A DNA stretch of 64,000 nucleotides. Origin: Bacillota bacterium. Its GTDB lineage: Bacteria > Bacillota > Clostridia > Oscillospirales > Ruminococcaceae. The notes under the pieces were generated by a model. The model ran no database searches. It saw only the letters and a list, made by a program, of their open reading frames with translations, and had not been told where the DNA came from. The number at the start of each line of letters is the position of its first letter. The first letter of the stretch is position 1. Shown in pieces: positions 24,846 through 32,738 of the stretch. The stretch is from NCBI GenBank assembly GCA_023391875.1, contig JAEWAB010000001.1:1-64000 (forward strand), given 5' to 3'. The position numbers and the translations under genes were made by a program.

Positions 24846-25223
24846 ATGGAAATCACGAAAATGAAAGCCCTGGTATGCGATGATTCCATTTTGGTAAGAA
24901 GGAAATTTAGAGATTTGCTTGCCAAGATCGGCTTTGGCACCCTGCTGGAGGCCGTGGATGGCGAAGAGGCCGTTAGAATATACGGCGAACAGCAGCCGGA
25001 CATTGTTTTTATGGATATCATTATGCCCAAAAAGACCGGTCTTGAGGCATTAAAAGAGATTCACGCGATAAACCCGAACGCCAAGGTGGTGATGGCTTCT
25101 TCGGTAGGCACGCAAAGCCACCTGAAAGAGGCCGTGGATTTTGGGGTGTACGACTTTCTGCAAAAGCCGGTGGAGGACGAGCAGGTGCTCAAGATCGTAA
25201 GCAACCTCTTAAACGGCAAATAA
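24846..25223 (+). CDS. CheY-like response regulator (receiver only)
   Basis: A 125-residue stand-alone receiver domain. The acidic pair is in VCDDS (Asp13, Asp14), the phospho-acceptor Asp in FMDIIMPKKTG lies near residue 58, the conserved Ser/Thr switch in MASS near 87, and the Lys in LQKPV near 108. No output domain follows, so it acts through protein contacts, as CheY does. The fusion gene 21 bases downstream, with a CheX-like domain, is the obvious partner and may dephosphorylate it. The start is uncertain: the next ATG, five codons in, is equally possible. Confidence 0.9.
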   Translation: MEITKMKALVCDDSILVRRKFRDLLAKIGFGTLLEAVDGEEAVRIYGEQQPDIVFMDIIMPKKTGLEALKEIHAINPNAKVVMASSVGTQSHLKEAVDFGVYDFLQKPVEDEQVLKIVSNLLNGK

Positions 25224-25244
25224 TTTCGGGGCGGGAGAAAAACG

Positions 25245-26147
25245 ATGTTTACACAGTTTTTCGGCAACTATCTGCTTAACAACCATCTGGCAACCCCCCA
25301 GCAGCTCTCGGCGGCGCTTGAACTGCAGCAAAAGATACATATCAAGCTTGGCGTGCTGGCTATCAACGCGGGGTATATGACCGCGGAGCAGGTGGATAAG
25401 CTGCATCAGCTGCAGATGCACACCGATAAGCGCATCGGCGACCTCGCGGTGGAGCTTGGGTATATGACCACCGAGCAGGTAAACGAACTGCTCTCTTCGC
25501 AGAAAAGCGGGTATCTGCTGCTTGGGCAGGCGCTGGTGGAGAGTGGCAGCATGACCAACGGCCAGTTTGCCATCGCGCTGAAGGCCTATAAAGATGCCAC
25601 AAGGATCACCGACAACGAGTTTTCGGATAACAAGGCCTCAGAAGTGCGGGCGGTTATCTGTGATTTTTACGGGTTTCATCTGGCAGGCAGCAAAAAGGAC
25701 CTGTACGCGGATTATGTATCTCTGCTGCTTAAAAACATCATCCGTTTTATCGGCGACGACTTTACGTTGCTTCCCTCTTCGGTTGAAACCGAGTATCGCT
25801 GCGAAGAGGCCGCCATACAGCACATTAAAGGCGGTGAGCGGCTGTTTACGGCGATTGAAGCGGAAAGCAAGGTGTTTACTGCCTTTGCCTCCCGCTATGC
25901 GCAGGAGAATTTCACTCAGAATGACGATTATACAAAGGCCTCGGTGGGCGAATTTTTAAACCTGCACAACGGTCTGTTTGCGGTGAACGCCTCCAACTCC
26001 CTGGCCGTAGAGCTGGACCTCGAGCCGCAGGCGTACGAGAGCAACAAGCTCTTAACTGGCTTTGTCCGCGCGTTTGTGATAGCCGTCGGATTCCCCTTTG
26101 GGACGGTGCATTTTATCTTATCCGGTGAAAACCCAAGCGTTACGTAA
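25245..26147 (+). CDS. Four MshEN-type motifs fused to a CheX-like domain
   Basis: The N-terminal 115 residues contain four consecutive 24-residue units with Gly at position 3 and hydrophobic spacing like the c-di-GMP-binding MshEN motif. Units two (starting KLGVLAINAG, ending LQ) and three (starting RIGDLAVELG, ending SQ) keep the basic residue at 1, Gly3, Gly10 and Gln24; units one and four are degenerate. The C-terminal half (about 140-300) has VGEFLNLHNG, which resembles the E-x2-N active-site helix of CheC/CheX phosphatases. I infer a c-di-GMP-sensing regulator acting on the adjacent CheY-like protein. The MshEN reading is mine, from spacing and motif only. Confidence 0.7.
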   Translation: MFTQFFGNYLLNNHLATPQQLSAALELQQKIHIKLGVLAINAGYMTAEQVDKLHQLQMHTDKRIGDLAVELGYMTTEQVNELLSSQKSGYLLLGQALVESGSMTNGQFAIALKAYKDATRITDNEFSDNKASEVRAVICDFYGFHLAGSKKDLYADYVSLLLKNIIRFIGDDFTLLPSSVETEYRCEEAAIQHIKGGERLFTAIEAESKVFTAFASRYAQENFTQNDDYTKASVGEFLNLHNGLFAVNASNSLAVELDLEPQAYESNKLLTGFVRAFVIAVGFPFGTVHFILSGENPSVT

Positions 26148-26189
26148 TAATTGCTGCTAACAACGGACATTATGATTTCACATAACAGG

Positions 26190-26231
26190 AAAGGCCGCCT
26201 TGCCGGAATAAACCCGGTGAAGCGGCCTTTC
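26190..26231. terminator. Bidirectional terminator
   Basis: AAAGGCCGC and CCGG pair with CCGG and GCGGCCTTT across 26191-26230, between the convergent CheX-like and Mini-RNase III genes. Confidence 0.8.
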
Positions 26232-26641
26232 TATTTATTCTCTTCGCAATACGACTGCCAGATGATTTCAAACAGCTCGTCAATGCGCCGCTGCTCGCCC
26301 TTGAGGTAAAGGTAGCCGAACAAGGCCTCCAAGCCCGTTGCCATACGGTAATCGGCGGGGTTGGCGTTTTTAGGCACCGTGGTGCTGTTGGCGTTGCGGC
26401 CACGCTTTAAAATGGCCGCCTCCTCCTCATTGAGCAGCTCGGCAATGACCTCGGCGGCATGCGCCTGTGCGGAGGCGCGCACCAGCTGCACCGCGAGTAC
26501 GTGCAGCTTATGGGCAGGCATGCTGCCCTGCTGTGACAGATGCGCGCGCACCAGCAGCTCATAAACCGAGTCGCCCAAAAAGGCGAGCGCCAGCGGGCTT
26601 TTCAGCTTTGGGTTCGAGGCTTCTTCAAGGTTTAACTGCGT
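26231..26641 (-). CDS. mrnC: Mini-ribonuclease III, start codon unclear
   Basis: Processes the 23S rRNA ends in Firmicutes. It has the RNase III catalytic core without a dsRNA-binding domain: LAFLGDSVYELLVR with the catalytic Asp, and GLEALFGYLYL with the second acidic site. A normal protein is about 130-140 residues. Only a TTG at 26578 gives a standard start, but that removes the helix preceding the active site. The frame stays open upstream through SNPKLKSPLALAF to a GGAGG at 26650-26654, yet no ATG, GTG or TTG follows it; ACG at 26641 is in the right place. A non-AUG start or sequence error is likely. Confidence 0.8.
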   Translation of the reverse strand, partial: TQLNLEEASNPKLKSPLALAFLGDSVYELLVRAHLSQQGSMPAHKLHVLAVQLVRASAQAHAAEVIAELLNEEEAAILKRGRNANSTTVPKNANPADYRMATGLEALFGYLYLKGEQRRIDELFEIIWQSYCEENK

Positions 26642-26682
26642 ATGGTATTCCTCCCGTTGTGCCTTCTCTTTATGTCAGGCCA

Positions 26683-27948
26683 TTAGTTTACATAATCAAA
26701 TTCAAAATCATAGATGCTTACGGTGTCGCCTTCGCGCACACCCATCTCCACCAGCCTATCGATGATGCCGGTTTCTACCAGCACGCGCTGGAAGTACTGC
26801 AGCGACTCGTAATCCTCCATGTTGCAGTTGGCGAGTATCTTAAGAAGCCACGGGGCCTCCACCACGAACACGCCGTCGTTGTTGGTGATTTCAAAGCTCC
26901 TGCCCTCGCCGAGCTTCTCGGGCGGCGCTTCCTCCACCTCGTACCGCTTGATGGGCGGCAGCCCTTTTAAGCGGGTAGCGATATCGTATTTAAGCTCGTC
27001 CACGCCCTGCCGCGTCGCGGCGGCGATGGCGAAGAAGGGGTAGCCCTGCTCCTCTATAAAACGCTTAAACGCTTCAATCTGCTCCGGCTCGGCTATGTCG
27101 CATTTGTTGGCGACCACAATCTGGGGGCGCTGTGCAAGCTCTGCGCTGAAGTTGCGCAGCTCGTAGTTGATCTTTTCAAAATCCTCCTTCGGGTCGCGCC
27201 CCTCGGAGCCGGAGACATCCACGATGTGCACAATCAGCCTGCAGCGGTCTACATGGCGCAAAAACTCATGCCCCAGCCCCACGCCCTCGGAGGCGCCTTC
27301 GATCAACCCGGGGATGTCGGCCATCACGTAGGAGTTGCCTTCGTCGATGCGCACAACGCCCAGCACGGGGATAAGGGTGGTAAAGTGGTAGTTGGCAATC
27401 TCGGGCTTCGCGTTGCTCACCATCGAGATGAGGGTCGATTTGCCCACATTGGGGAAGCCCACCAGCCCCACGTCGGCAAGCAGCTTGAGTTCGAGCAGCA
27501 GGTCGTAGCCTTCGCCCGGGATACCGCTTTTGGCAAAACGCGGTATCTGGCGCGTGGGGGTGGCAAAATGCGCGTTGCCCCAGCCGCCCTTGCCGCCCTT
27601 GGCAACCGTCACAGGCTCGGAGCCGGAAACGTCCGCCATGATCCGCCCGGTTTGAGCGTCGCGGATGATGGTGCCCTGCGGCACCCGGATAACAAGGTTT
27701 TCAGCGCTTTTGCCAAAGCAGCGTTTCGCCATGCCGTTTTGGCCGTTTGGGGCGATGTATTTCTTTTTATATTTAAAATCGATGAGGGTGGAAAGGTTGG
27801 TATCGGCCACAAAGATCACGTCGCCGCCCTTGCCGCCGTCGCCGCCGTCCGGCCCGCCCGCCGCAACGTATTTTTCGCGGTGAAAGGATACCGCGCCGTT
27901 GCCGCCGTCGCCCGCTTTTATGCTGATTTTCGCCTTGTCTATAAACAT
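26683..27948 (-). CDS. obg: Obg/CgtA GTPase
   Basis: Ribosome-assembly and stringent-response GTPase, about 421 residues. The glycine-rich Obg fold begins at once (AGDGGNGAVSFHREKY, GGPDGGDGGKGGDV). The G domain follows with GFPNVGKST (G1), a DIPGLIEGA switch (G3) and NKCD (G4). A C-terminal OCT-like domain ends the protein. The ATG at 27948 has GAAGGAG just ahead; the longer frame to 28032 is not used. The upstream gap to rpmA holds a terminator and no gene. Confidence 0.95.
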   Translation of the reverse strand: MFIDKAKISIKAGDGGNGAVSFHREKYVAAGGPDGGDGGKGGDVIFVADTNLSTLIDFKYKKKYIAPNGQNGMAKRCFGKSAENLVIRVPQGTIIRDAQTGRIMADVSGSEPVTVAKGGKGGWGNAHFATPTRQIPRFAKSGIPGEGYDLLLELKLLADVGLVGFPNVGKSTLISMVSNAKPEIANYHFTTLIPVLGVVRIDEGNSYVMADIPGLIEGASEGVGLGHEFLRHVDRCRLIVHIVDVSGSEGRDPKEDFEKINYELRNFSAELAQRPQIVVANKCDIAEPEQIEAFKRFIEEQGYPFFAIAAATRQGVDELKYDIATRLKGLPPIKRYEVEEAPPEKLGEGRSFEITNNDGVFVVEAPWLLKILANCNMEDYESLQYFQRVLVETGIIDRLVEMGVREGDTVSIYDFEFDYVN

Positions 27949-28163
27949 CCCGTTACTCCTTCTCGTGCTGATCGCTTGCGCAATACTAATTCCAATAAGA
28001 AATAAACCGTAAAAATTTTTCACAAAAGGCATAACTGGGGTCTTTTGCTCGAATTTTTCTATATTTCTAATTGAAATAAGTATAAGCCGTTTGTCGTACG
28101 CTATTTACAGTGAATAAATCTGCCTTTCTATTCTTCCCAAAAAGGCAGTGTAACAGTCAAAAA

Positions 28164-28186
28164 ATCCCGAGCAAGCGGCTCGGGAT
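28164..28186. terminator. Terminator after rpmA
   Basis: ATCCCGAGC (28164-28172) pairs perfectly with GCTCGGGAT (28178-28186), with T-runs on both strands; on the minus strand it ends the rplU-prp-rpmA transcript. Confidence 0.85.
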
Positions 28187-28220
28187 TTTTACTGCAAAAG
28201 AATCAAACGCAAAGGCAGGC

Positions 28221-28505
28221 TTATTGCTCTACAGCGTAAACGCTAACCTTCTTACGGTCTTTGCCAAGACGCTCGAACTTTACCTTGCCGTCGGCCTTTG
28301 CAAACAGGGTGTCGTCCGAACCGATGCCCACGTTCTCACCGGGGTGGATGTGGGTGCCGCGCTGACGAACAAGGATGTTGCCCGCAAGAACGAACTGGCC
28401 GTCTGCACGCTTTACGCCAAGACGCTTAGACTCGGAATCACGACCGTTCTTGGTGGAACCAACGCCCTTTTTATGAGCAAAAAACTGAATACTAATTTTA
28501 ATCAT
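28221..28505 (-). CDS. rpmA: 50S ribosomal protein L27 with cleavable leader
   Basis: A ribosomal protein near the peptidyl-transferase centre. The mature N-terminus AHKKGVGSTKNGRDS is preceded by a nine-residue leader MIKISIQFF. This is the Firmicute-type extension removed after the Phe-Phe by the protease Prp, whose gene lies directly upstream. The remainder (SKRLGVKRADGQ, RGTHIHPG, GIGSDDTLFA) is standard L27. 94 residues, normal for the family. Confidence 0.97.
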   Translation of the reverse strand: MIKISIQFFAHKKGVGSTKNGRDSESKRLGVKRADGQFVLAGNILVRQRGTHIHPGENVGIGSDDTLFAKADGKVKFERLGKDRKKVSVYAVEQ

Positions 28506-28538
28506 GGGTACTGCACCTCCGTATATGTGTGTTTAGAA

Positions 28539-28853
28539 TTATTCCGTTATCACCTGTATGGCGTCCTTATAATCCTCCGCCAAAAGGGTAAGATGAAGAT
28601 ACAAAGCGGAAATAAGCAGCTCGCAGGCGTCGCTTTCGCAACCGTTTGGCAGGGTAAGCGAGATATTGTCTTCGTTTACCTTTACCATAGCCTTGATGCC
28701 CGCTACCTCGGTAATAGCATTTGCGGTAAGCTGTACGGCGGACGAAACCGCGGCGCACACAATGTCGCTGCCGCTTTCGGCGTAACCCGAATGGCCCGAG
28801 ACCATAAAGGAACAAAACCTGCCGTCTTTTTGAGCAAACCTAGCCGTAATCAT
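28539..28853 (-). CDS. prp: Ribosomal-processing cysteine protease Prp
   Basis: Cleaves the N-terminal leader of L27. The 104-residue protein has the two catalytic elements: His in SGHSGYAE (around 20-22) and Cys in SDIVCAAVSSAVQ (about 34). The position between rplU and rpmA is the conserved Firmicute order and matches the presence of the leader on L27. Confidence 0.93.
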   Translation of the reverse strand: MITARFAQKDGRFCSFMVSGHSGYAESGSDIVCAAVSSAVQLTANAITEVAGIKAMVKVNEDNISLTLPNGCESDACELLISALYLHLTLLAEDYKDAIQVITE

Positions 28854-28889
28854 GCTGTTTTACCGCCCCGCTTTAAACATCAAACCATT

Positions 28890-29201
28890 TTACGCGGTGA
28901 TTGTTTCAATCTGCACCTTGGTATAGGGCTGTCTGTGGCCCATCTTGCGCTTCTCGTTCTTCTTGGACTTGTAGGTAAATACCGTAATCTTCTTGGCTTT
29001 ACCGTTCTTTACAACCTTAGCGGTTACAACGGCACCATTTACGGTGGGGTTGCCGAAGGTTACACCATTGTCGTTTGCCACGGCAATAATCTTATCAAAC
29101 TTAACGGTTTCGTCGGGCTGAACGTCAAGCTTCTCGATAAATACAACGTCTCCCTGAGAAACCTTGTACTGCTTGCCGCCTGTTTCAATAATTGCGTACA
29201 T
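28890..29201 (-). CDS. rplU: 50S ribosomal protein L21
   Basis: A 103-residue ribosomal protein starting YAIIETGGKQYKVSQGD, followed by a KKITVFTYKSKKNEKRKMGHRQPYT-type C-terminal loop that contacts 23S rRNA; all of this is standard for L21. It is the first gene of the rplU-prp-rpmA operon. The 90-base leader may carry the Firmicute L21 autoregulatory structure, but I could not fold it with certainty. Confidence 0.97.
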   Translation of the reverse strand: MYAIIETGGKQYKVSQGDVVFIEKLDVQPDETVKFDKIIAVANDNGVTFGNPTVNGAVVTAKVVKNGKAKKITVFTYKSKKNEKRKMGHRQPYTKVQIETITA

Positions 29202-29290
29202 CTAACTGAGGCACCTGCCTTTTTCTAAACTCGCTGCCAGTCGGGCGGAGCAAAGCTCGCTTGAAAAGCCCACAGCATGCGGCATTACAC

Positions 29291-29319
29291 ATATTAGCAC
29301 AGTTTGTCAAATAAGTCAA
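29291..29319 (-). promoter_or_regulatory. Promoter of rplU-prp-rpmA operon
   Basis: Minus-strand TTGACT (29319-29314), 17-base spacer, TAATAT (29296-29291). Confidence 0.8.
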
Positions 29320-29333
29320 CGGGTAAAACCGTT

Positions 29334-30197
29334 TTATAATATATCTGCGTTTTGCATCCTCGCGGCTACGAGGGTGTTCTTTAATAAGGTTGCTCTGGTC
29401 ATCAGGCCCACGCCGCCGGGAACGGGAGTAATATATCCCGCCACCTCTTTCACCGCTTCAAAATCAACATCTCCGCAGAGCTTACCGTTTTCGTCTCGGT
29501 CCATGCCCACGTCCACCACCACGGCGCCGGGTTTTACCATGTCGGCGGTGACAAACTTGGCTCTGCCTATCGCCACCACCAGCACGTCGGCGCGGCGGGT
29601 CACCTCGGAAAGGTCTTTGGTTTTGGAGTGGCAGATGGTCACGGTCGCGTTCTGGTGTAATAAGAGCATCGCCATAGGCTTGCCCACGATGTTGCTGCGG
29701 CCTATCACCACGCACTCCTTGCCTGCAAGGGAGACACCTGTTTTGGCGAGCATCTCCATGATGCCCGCGGGGGTACAGGGCAGAAATTCGTAGTCGCCGA
29801 TCATGATCTTGCCCACATTTACGGGGTGGAAGGCATCTACATCCTTCTGCGGCAGTATCTCGTTGATAACCGCTTTTTCGTCAAGGTGCTTGGGCAGCGG
29901 CATCTGAACCAGTATGCCATGAATATCCTTCTTGCGGTTAAGCACCCTGATAAGCTCCATGAGCTCCTCTTGCGTGGTCTCGGCAGGCAGCGCGTATTCC
30001 TCTGAGTAGATGCCCACCTCGGCACAGTCCTTCTTCTTGCTGTTTACATAGACGCGCGAGGCGCTGTCATCCCCGACAATCACCACCGCGAGCCCCGGCG
30101 TGACGCCCTTTTCGCGCAGCGCCGCAACCTGAGCGGCCACCTCGGCCTTTACCTGCGCGCTGATTACCTTGCCGTCTATAATCTGTGCGGTTTTCAT
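29334..30197 (-). CDS. folD: Bifunctional methylenetetrahydrofolate dehydrogenase/cyclohydrolase
   Basis: Interconverts 5,10-methylene- and 10-formyl-tetrahydrofolate. 287 residues, with the catalytic Lys in SRVYVNSKKKDC (near 55), QMPLPKH, the DVDAFHPVN loop, the NADP-binding VIGRSNIVGKPMA and the C-terminal ITPVPGGVGLMTRA. The usual last motif is GGVGPMT; the Pro-to-Leu change here is minor. The ATG has AGGAGGAGT ahead. The lgt gene lies 29 bases upstream on the same strand. Confidence 0.95.
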   Translation of the reverse strand: MKTAQIIDGKVISAQVKAEVAAQVAALREKGVTPGLAVVIVGDDSASRVYVNSKKKDCAEVGIYSEEYALPAETTQEELMELIRVLNRKKDIHGILVQMPLPKHLDEKAVINEILPQKDVDAFHPVNVGKIMIGDYEFLPCTPAGIMEMLAKTGVSLAGKECVVIGRSNIVGKPMAMLLLHQNATVTICHSKTKDLSEVTRRADVLVVAIGRAKFVTADMVKPGAVVVDVGMDRDENGKLCGDVDFEAVKEVAGYITPVPGGVGLMTRATLLKNTLVAARMQNADIL

Positions 30198-30226
30198 ACC
30201 GTACTCCTCCTTCGTTGCTATCGCGC

Positions 30227-31369
30227 TTAATCGTCCGCCTTATCGCCTGCGGGCTGGTCGGGCGCGGCTTCGGGCTCCGCTTGGGGTTCGGCCGCTTCCG
30301 CCTCTTCTTCATGTACTACCGCAACAACGGAGGCATCCTCCTCGGCAGCATCGTCTACAGATTCGGTATCGGCATTCGCGGTAGGCTCCGTTTCGCCCTC
30401 TGCGGCAGCCGGTTCCTCCGCCTGAGCACCCTTCTTGGATTTGGATTTAAGCTGCTCGTCGATCTCCGCCAGCGCAACCGCGCACTCCTCGGTTTTGTAG
30501 TAGGGCTTTAAATAGTTGTCGTCATGCTCGGAAGCGATCTTGTAGCGGATGACGATCTCGGCGATGATCGCCGCGAACATCAGCACCGCCGCCAGCACCT
30601 GAGAAACACGTACCGAGCCGATAACAAGGCTATCGGTGCGCAGGCCCTCGATGAAGAAGCGACCGAGGCCGTACCACGCGGTGTAAAGCAGGAACACCTC
30701 GCCGTCAAACCGGCGGCGCTTAAAGTAAAGGTGCAGCAGCACAAAGCCGACGATGCACCATAGTGACTCATACAGGAAGGTTGGGTGTACCGGGTCGTTG
30801 GTAACCACCCTCATCCCCTGCGAGGCAAGCTTATCCGCATTCTGGGCAAGGTATAACATAATCTTGTTGCTGGTCATGCCCCAGGGCAGGGTGGTATTGC
30901 TGCCGAACGCCTCGATATTTACAAAGTTGCCCCATCTGCCGATGGCCTGGCCGATCAAAAAGCCCATCGCGGCAAGGTCCAGCACCGGGAAGAATTTCAC
31001 CTTGCGCCATTTGCACATAAAGAAGGCAACCACCAGCGCGCCGATCAGCCCGCCGTAGATGCCGAGGCCACCGTGCCAGATCTTATAGATCTCACTGAGG
31101 TTCTCTTTGTAATAGTCCCACTCGAACACGACATAGTAGATGCGCGCGCCGAGGATGCCGCCCACGAAGCTGCCCATGACAACGTCGATGAGCCTATCGG
31201 GGTGAACGCCGTTCTTGCGCGCTCTGGTGAGCACGTAGGTAAGCGCCAGCGCAACGCCCAACGCGATGAGAATACCATACCAGTATACCGGGATATTGCC
31301 TATCTGGAATGCCACCCGATTGATGTTGATAGAGATTCCAAGGCCCGGAAAGCTAAGTACTTCAGTCAT
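30227..31369 (-). CDS. lgt: Prolipoprotein diacylglyceryl transferase with acidic tail
   Basis: Transfers diacylglycerol to the lipobox Cys of prolipoproteins; several lipoproteins in this window are likely substrates. Seven membrane segments span residues 1-275, with the family signature GRWGNFVNIEAFG and HPTFLYES. The protein continues about 100 residues beyond the normal end as an Ala/Glu/Pro-rich, highly acidic, low-complexity cytoplasmic tail. Start at ATG 31369 with GGAG upstream gives a standard N-terminus; a longer frame to 31441 is rejected. It probably shares a transcript with folD. Confidence 0.94.
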   Translation of the reverse strand: MTEVLSFPGLGISININRVAFQIGNIPVYWYGILIALGVALALTYVLTRARKNGVHPDRLIDVVMGSFVGGILGARIYYVVFEWDYYKENLSEIYKIWHGGLGIYGGLIGALVVAFFMCKWRKVKFFPVLDLAAMGFLIGQAIGRWGNFVNIEAFGSNTTLPWGMTSNKIMLYLAQNADKLASQGMRVVTNDPVHPTFLYESLWCIVGFVLLHLYFKRRRFDGEVFLLYTAWYGLGRFFIEGLRTDSLVIGSVRVSQVLAAVLMFAAIIAEIVIRYKIASEHDDNYLKPYYKTEECAVALAEIDEQLKSKSKKGAQAEEPAAAEGETEPTANADTESVDDAAEEDASVVAVVHEEEAEAAEPQAEPEAAPDQPAGDKADD

Positions 31370-31460
31370 AACACAAGCTCCAATCCGTAGTTTTTTCTCT
31401 TGTTTATGTTTGTATGTATCAGCCGGCGAGAAATAATGCACTGCCGGCGTAAAGACATTC

Positions 31461-32738
31461 TTACGCTTTGGGTTTTACCACCGAAAGCGCTTTGTGCTGC
31501 ATATTAAAGTTGCGGTGCGCGGCGTTATCGACATCCTCTTTGGTGATGTTTACAAGCGCGTCGACGATGTCATAGCCGTTGCGGCCGTAGAGGTAGGAGG
31601 TGATCAAGGCGGAGGCCACCGACTCCACGTTGTTGTAGGCAAACACCAGCCGCCCGTAGTAGTACTTCTTGGCGCGCTCAAAGGTTTCGGCATCGATGCC
31701 GTTTTGCTGAATGGCCGCGATCTCTTTCACAATCTCGTCGCAAACCTTCTGCGGGTTTTTGGATTCGCCCGAAAAGACGTTTGCCACACATTCGCGCTCG
31801 ATCATACCCTCGTAGCCGAAGCTGTCGTTGATAAGCCCCTGCTCGTACAGGCGGGAATAAAGCGGCGAGGCCTCACCTGCAACCGCCTCTAGCAGGATGT
31901 CGTTGGCCACGCTCAGCTTTAACCGCTCCGCATCGGAATAAGGCGGCACCTTAAAGCCGAACTGGAACAGCGGGATCGATACCTCAAACGTCTGCTCGAT
32001 ATACTCCTGCGCGACGGTAAGCGGCTCTTCCGGCTGGCGGCGCTCGATAAACATCTCCTCCGCGGGCTTTAACACCTCGTCGCACACCTTGAGCACGCGC
32101 TCGATGTCGAAGTTACCCGAGACGGCGAGCACCATGTTTTTAAGGTTGTAGAAGGTACTGTAGCAGCGGTAGAGCAGGTCTTTATCAATCTGCGCAATCG
32201 ACGCGGCGGTGCCCGCGATATCGATGCGCAGCGGGTGGTTCACATACATCGCGCGCAGTAGGTTAAAGAACACTCGCCAGTTTGGGTCGTCGTTATACAT
32301 CTCGATCTCCTGCCCGATGATGCCCTGCTCCTTCGCCACCGACTGCTCGGTAAAGTAGGGGGTGGTCACCATCTTGAGCAGAATCTCAAGCGCTTCGTAG
32401 ATATTGTCGGAGGATAGAAACTCGTAGGCCGTGCGGTCAAACGAGGTAAAGGCGTTGGCGCTGGCACCCGTTTTCGCGTACTTGGCAAACGCGTCGCCGT
32501 CCTCATCCTCGAACATCTTGTGCTCTAAAAAGTGCGCGATGCCCTCGGGCACGGTGACAAAATCGTCGTCGTGCTGGGTTTTAAAGCAGGTGTCGATAGA
32601 GCCGTAGCGGGTGGCAAACAGCGCGTAGGTAGAGCTGTAGCCCTGCATGGGGCAAAGCAGTATCGTAAGCCCGCTCTTGTGATTATAGCGGTAGTACTGC
32701 TCGCCTATCGTTTCACTTTTTATGATTTCTCTGTTCAT
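31461..32738 (-). CDS. yfmH: M16 metallopeptidase, YfmH-like
   Basis: A 425-residue zinc peptidase of family M16. The inverted zinc motif HFLEH (His-x-x-Glu-His) with the downstream Glu of the second part is intact, so this member should be catalytic. The usual two M16 halves cover the full length. The pair YfmF-YfmH has been linked to maturation of EF-P with 5-aminopentanol in B. subtilis; the same job here is inference from pairing only. It overlaps its partner gene by four bases. Confidence 0.88.
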   Translation of the reverse strand: MNREIIKSETIGEQYYRYNHKSGLTILLCPMQGYSSTYALFATRYGSIDTCFKTQHDDDFVTVPEGIAHFLEHKMFEDEDGDAFAKYAKTGASANAFTSFDRTAYEFLSSDNIYEALEILLKMVTTPYFTEQSVAKEQGIIGQEIEMYNDDPNWRVFFNLLRAMYVNHPLRIDIAGTAASIAQIDKDLLYRCYSTFYNLKNMVLAVSGNFDIERVLKVCDEVLKPAEEMFIERRQPEEPLTVAQEYIEQTFEVSIPLFQFGFKVPPYSDAERLKLSVANDILLEAVAGEASPLYSRLYEQGLINDSFGYEGMIERECVANVFSGESKNPQKVCDEIVKEIAAIQQNGIDAETFERAKKYYYGRLVFAYNNVESVASALITSYLYGRNGYDIVDALVNITKEDVDNAAHRNFNMQHKALSVVKPKA

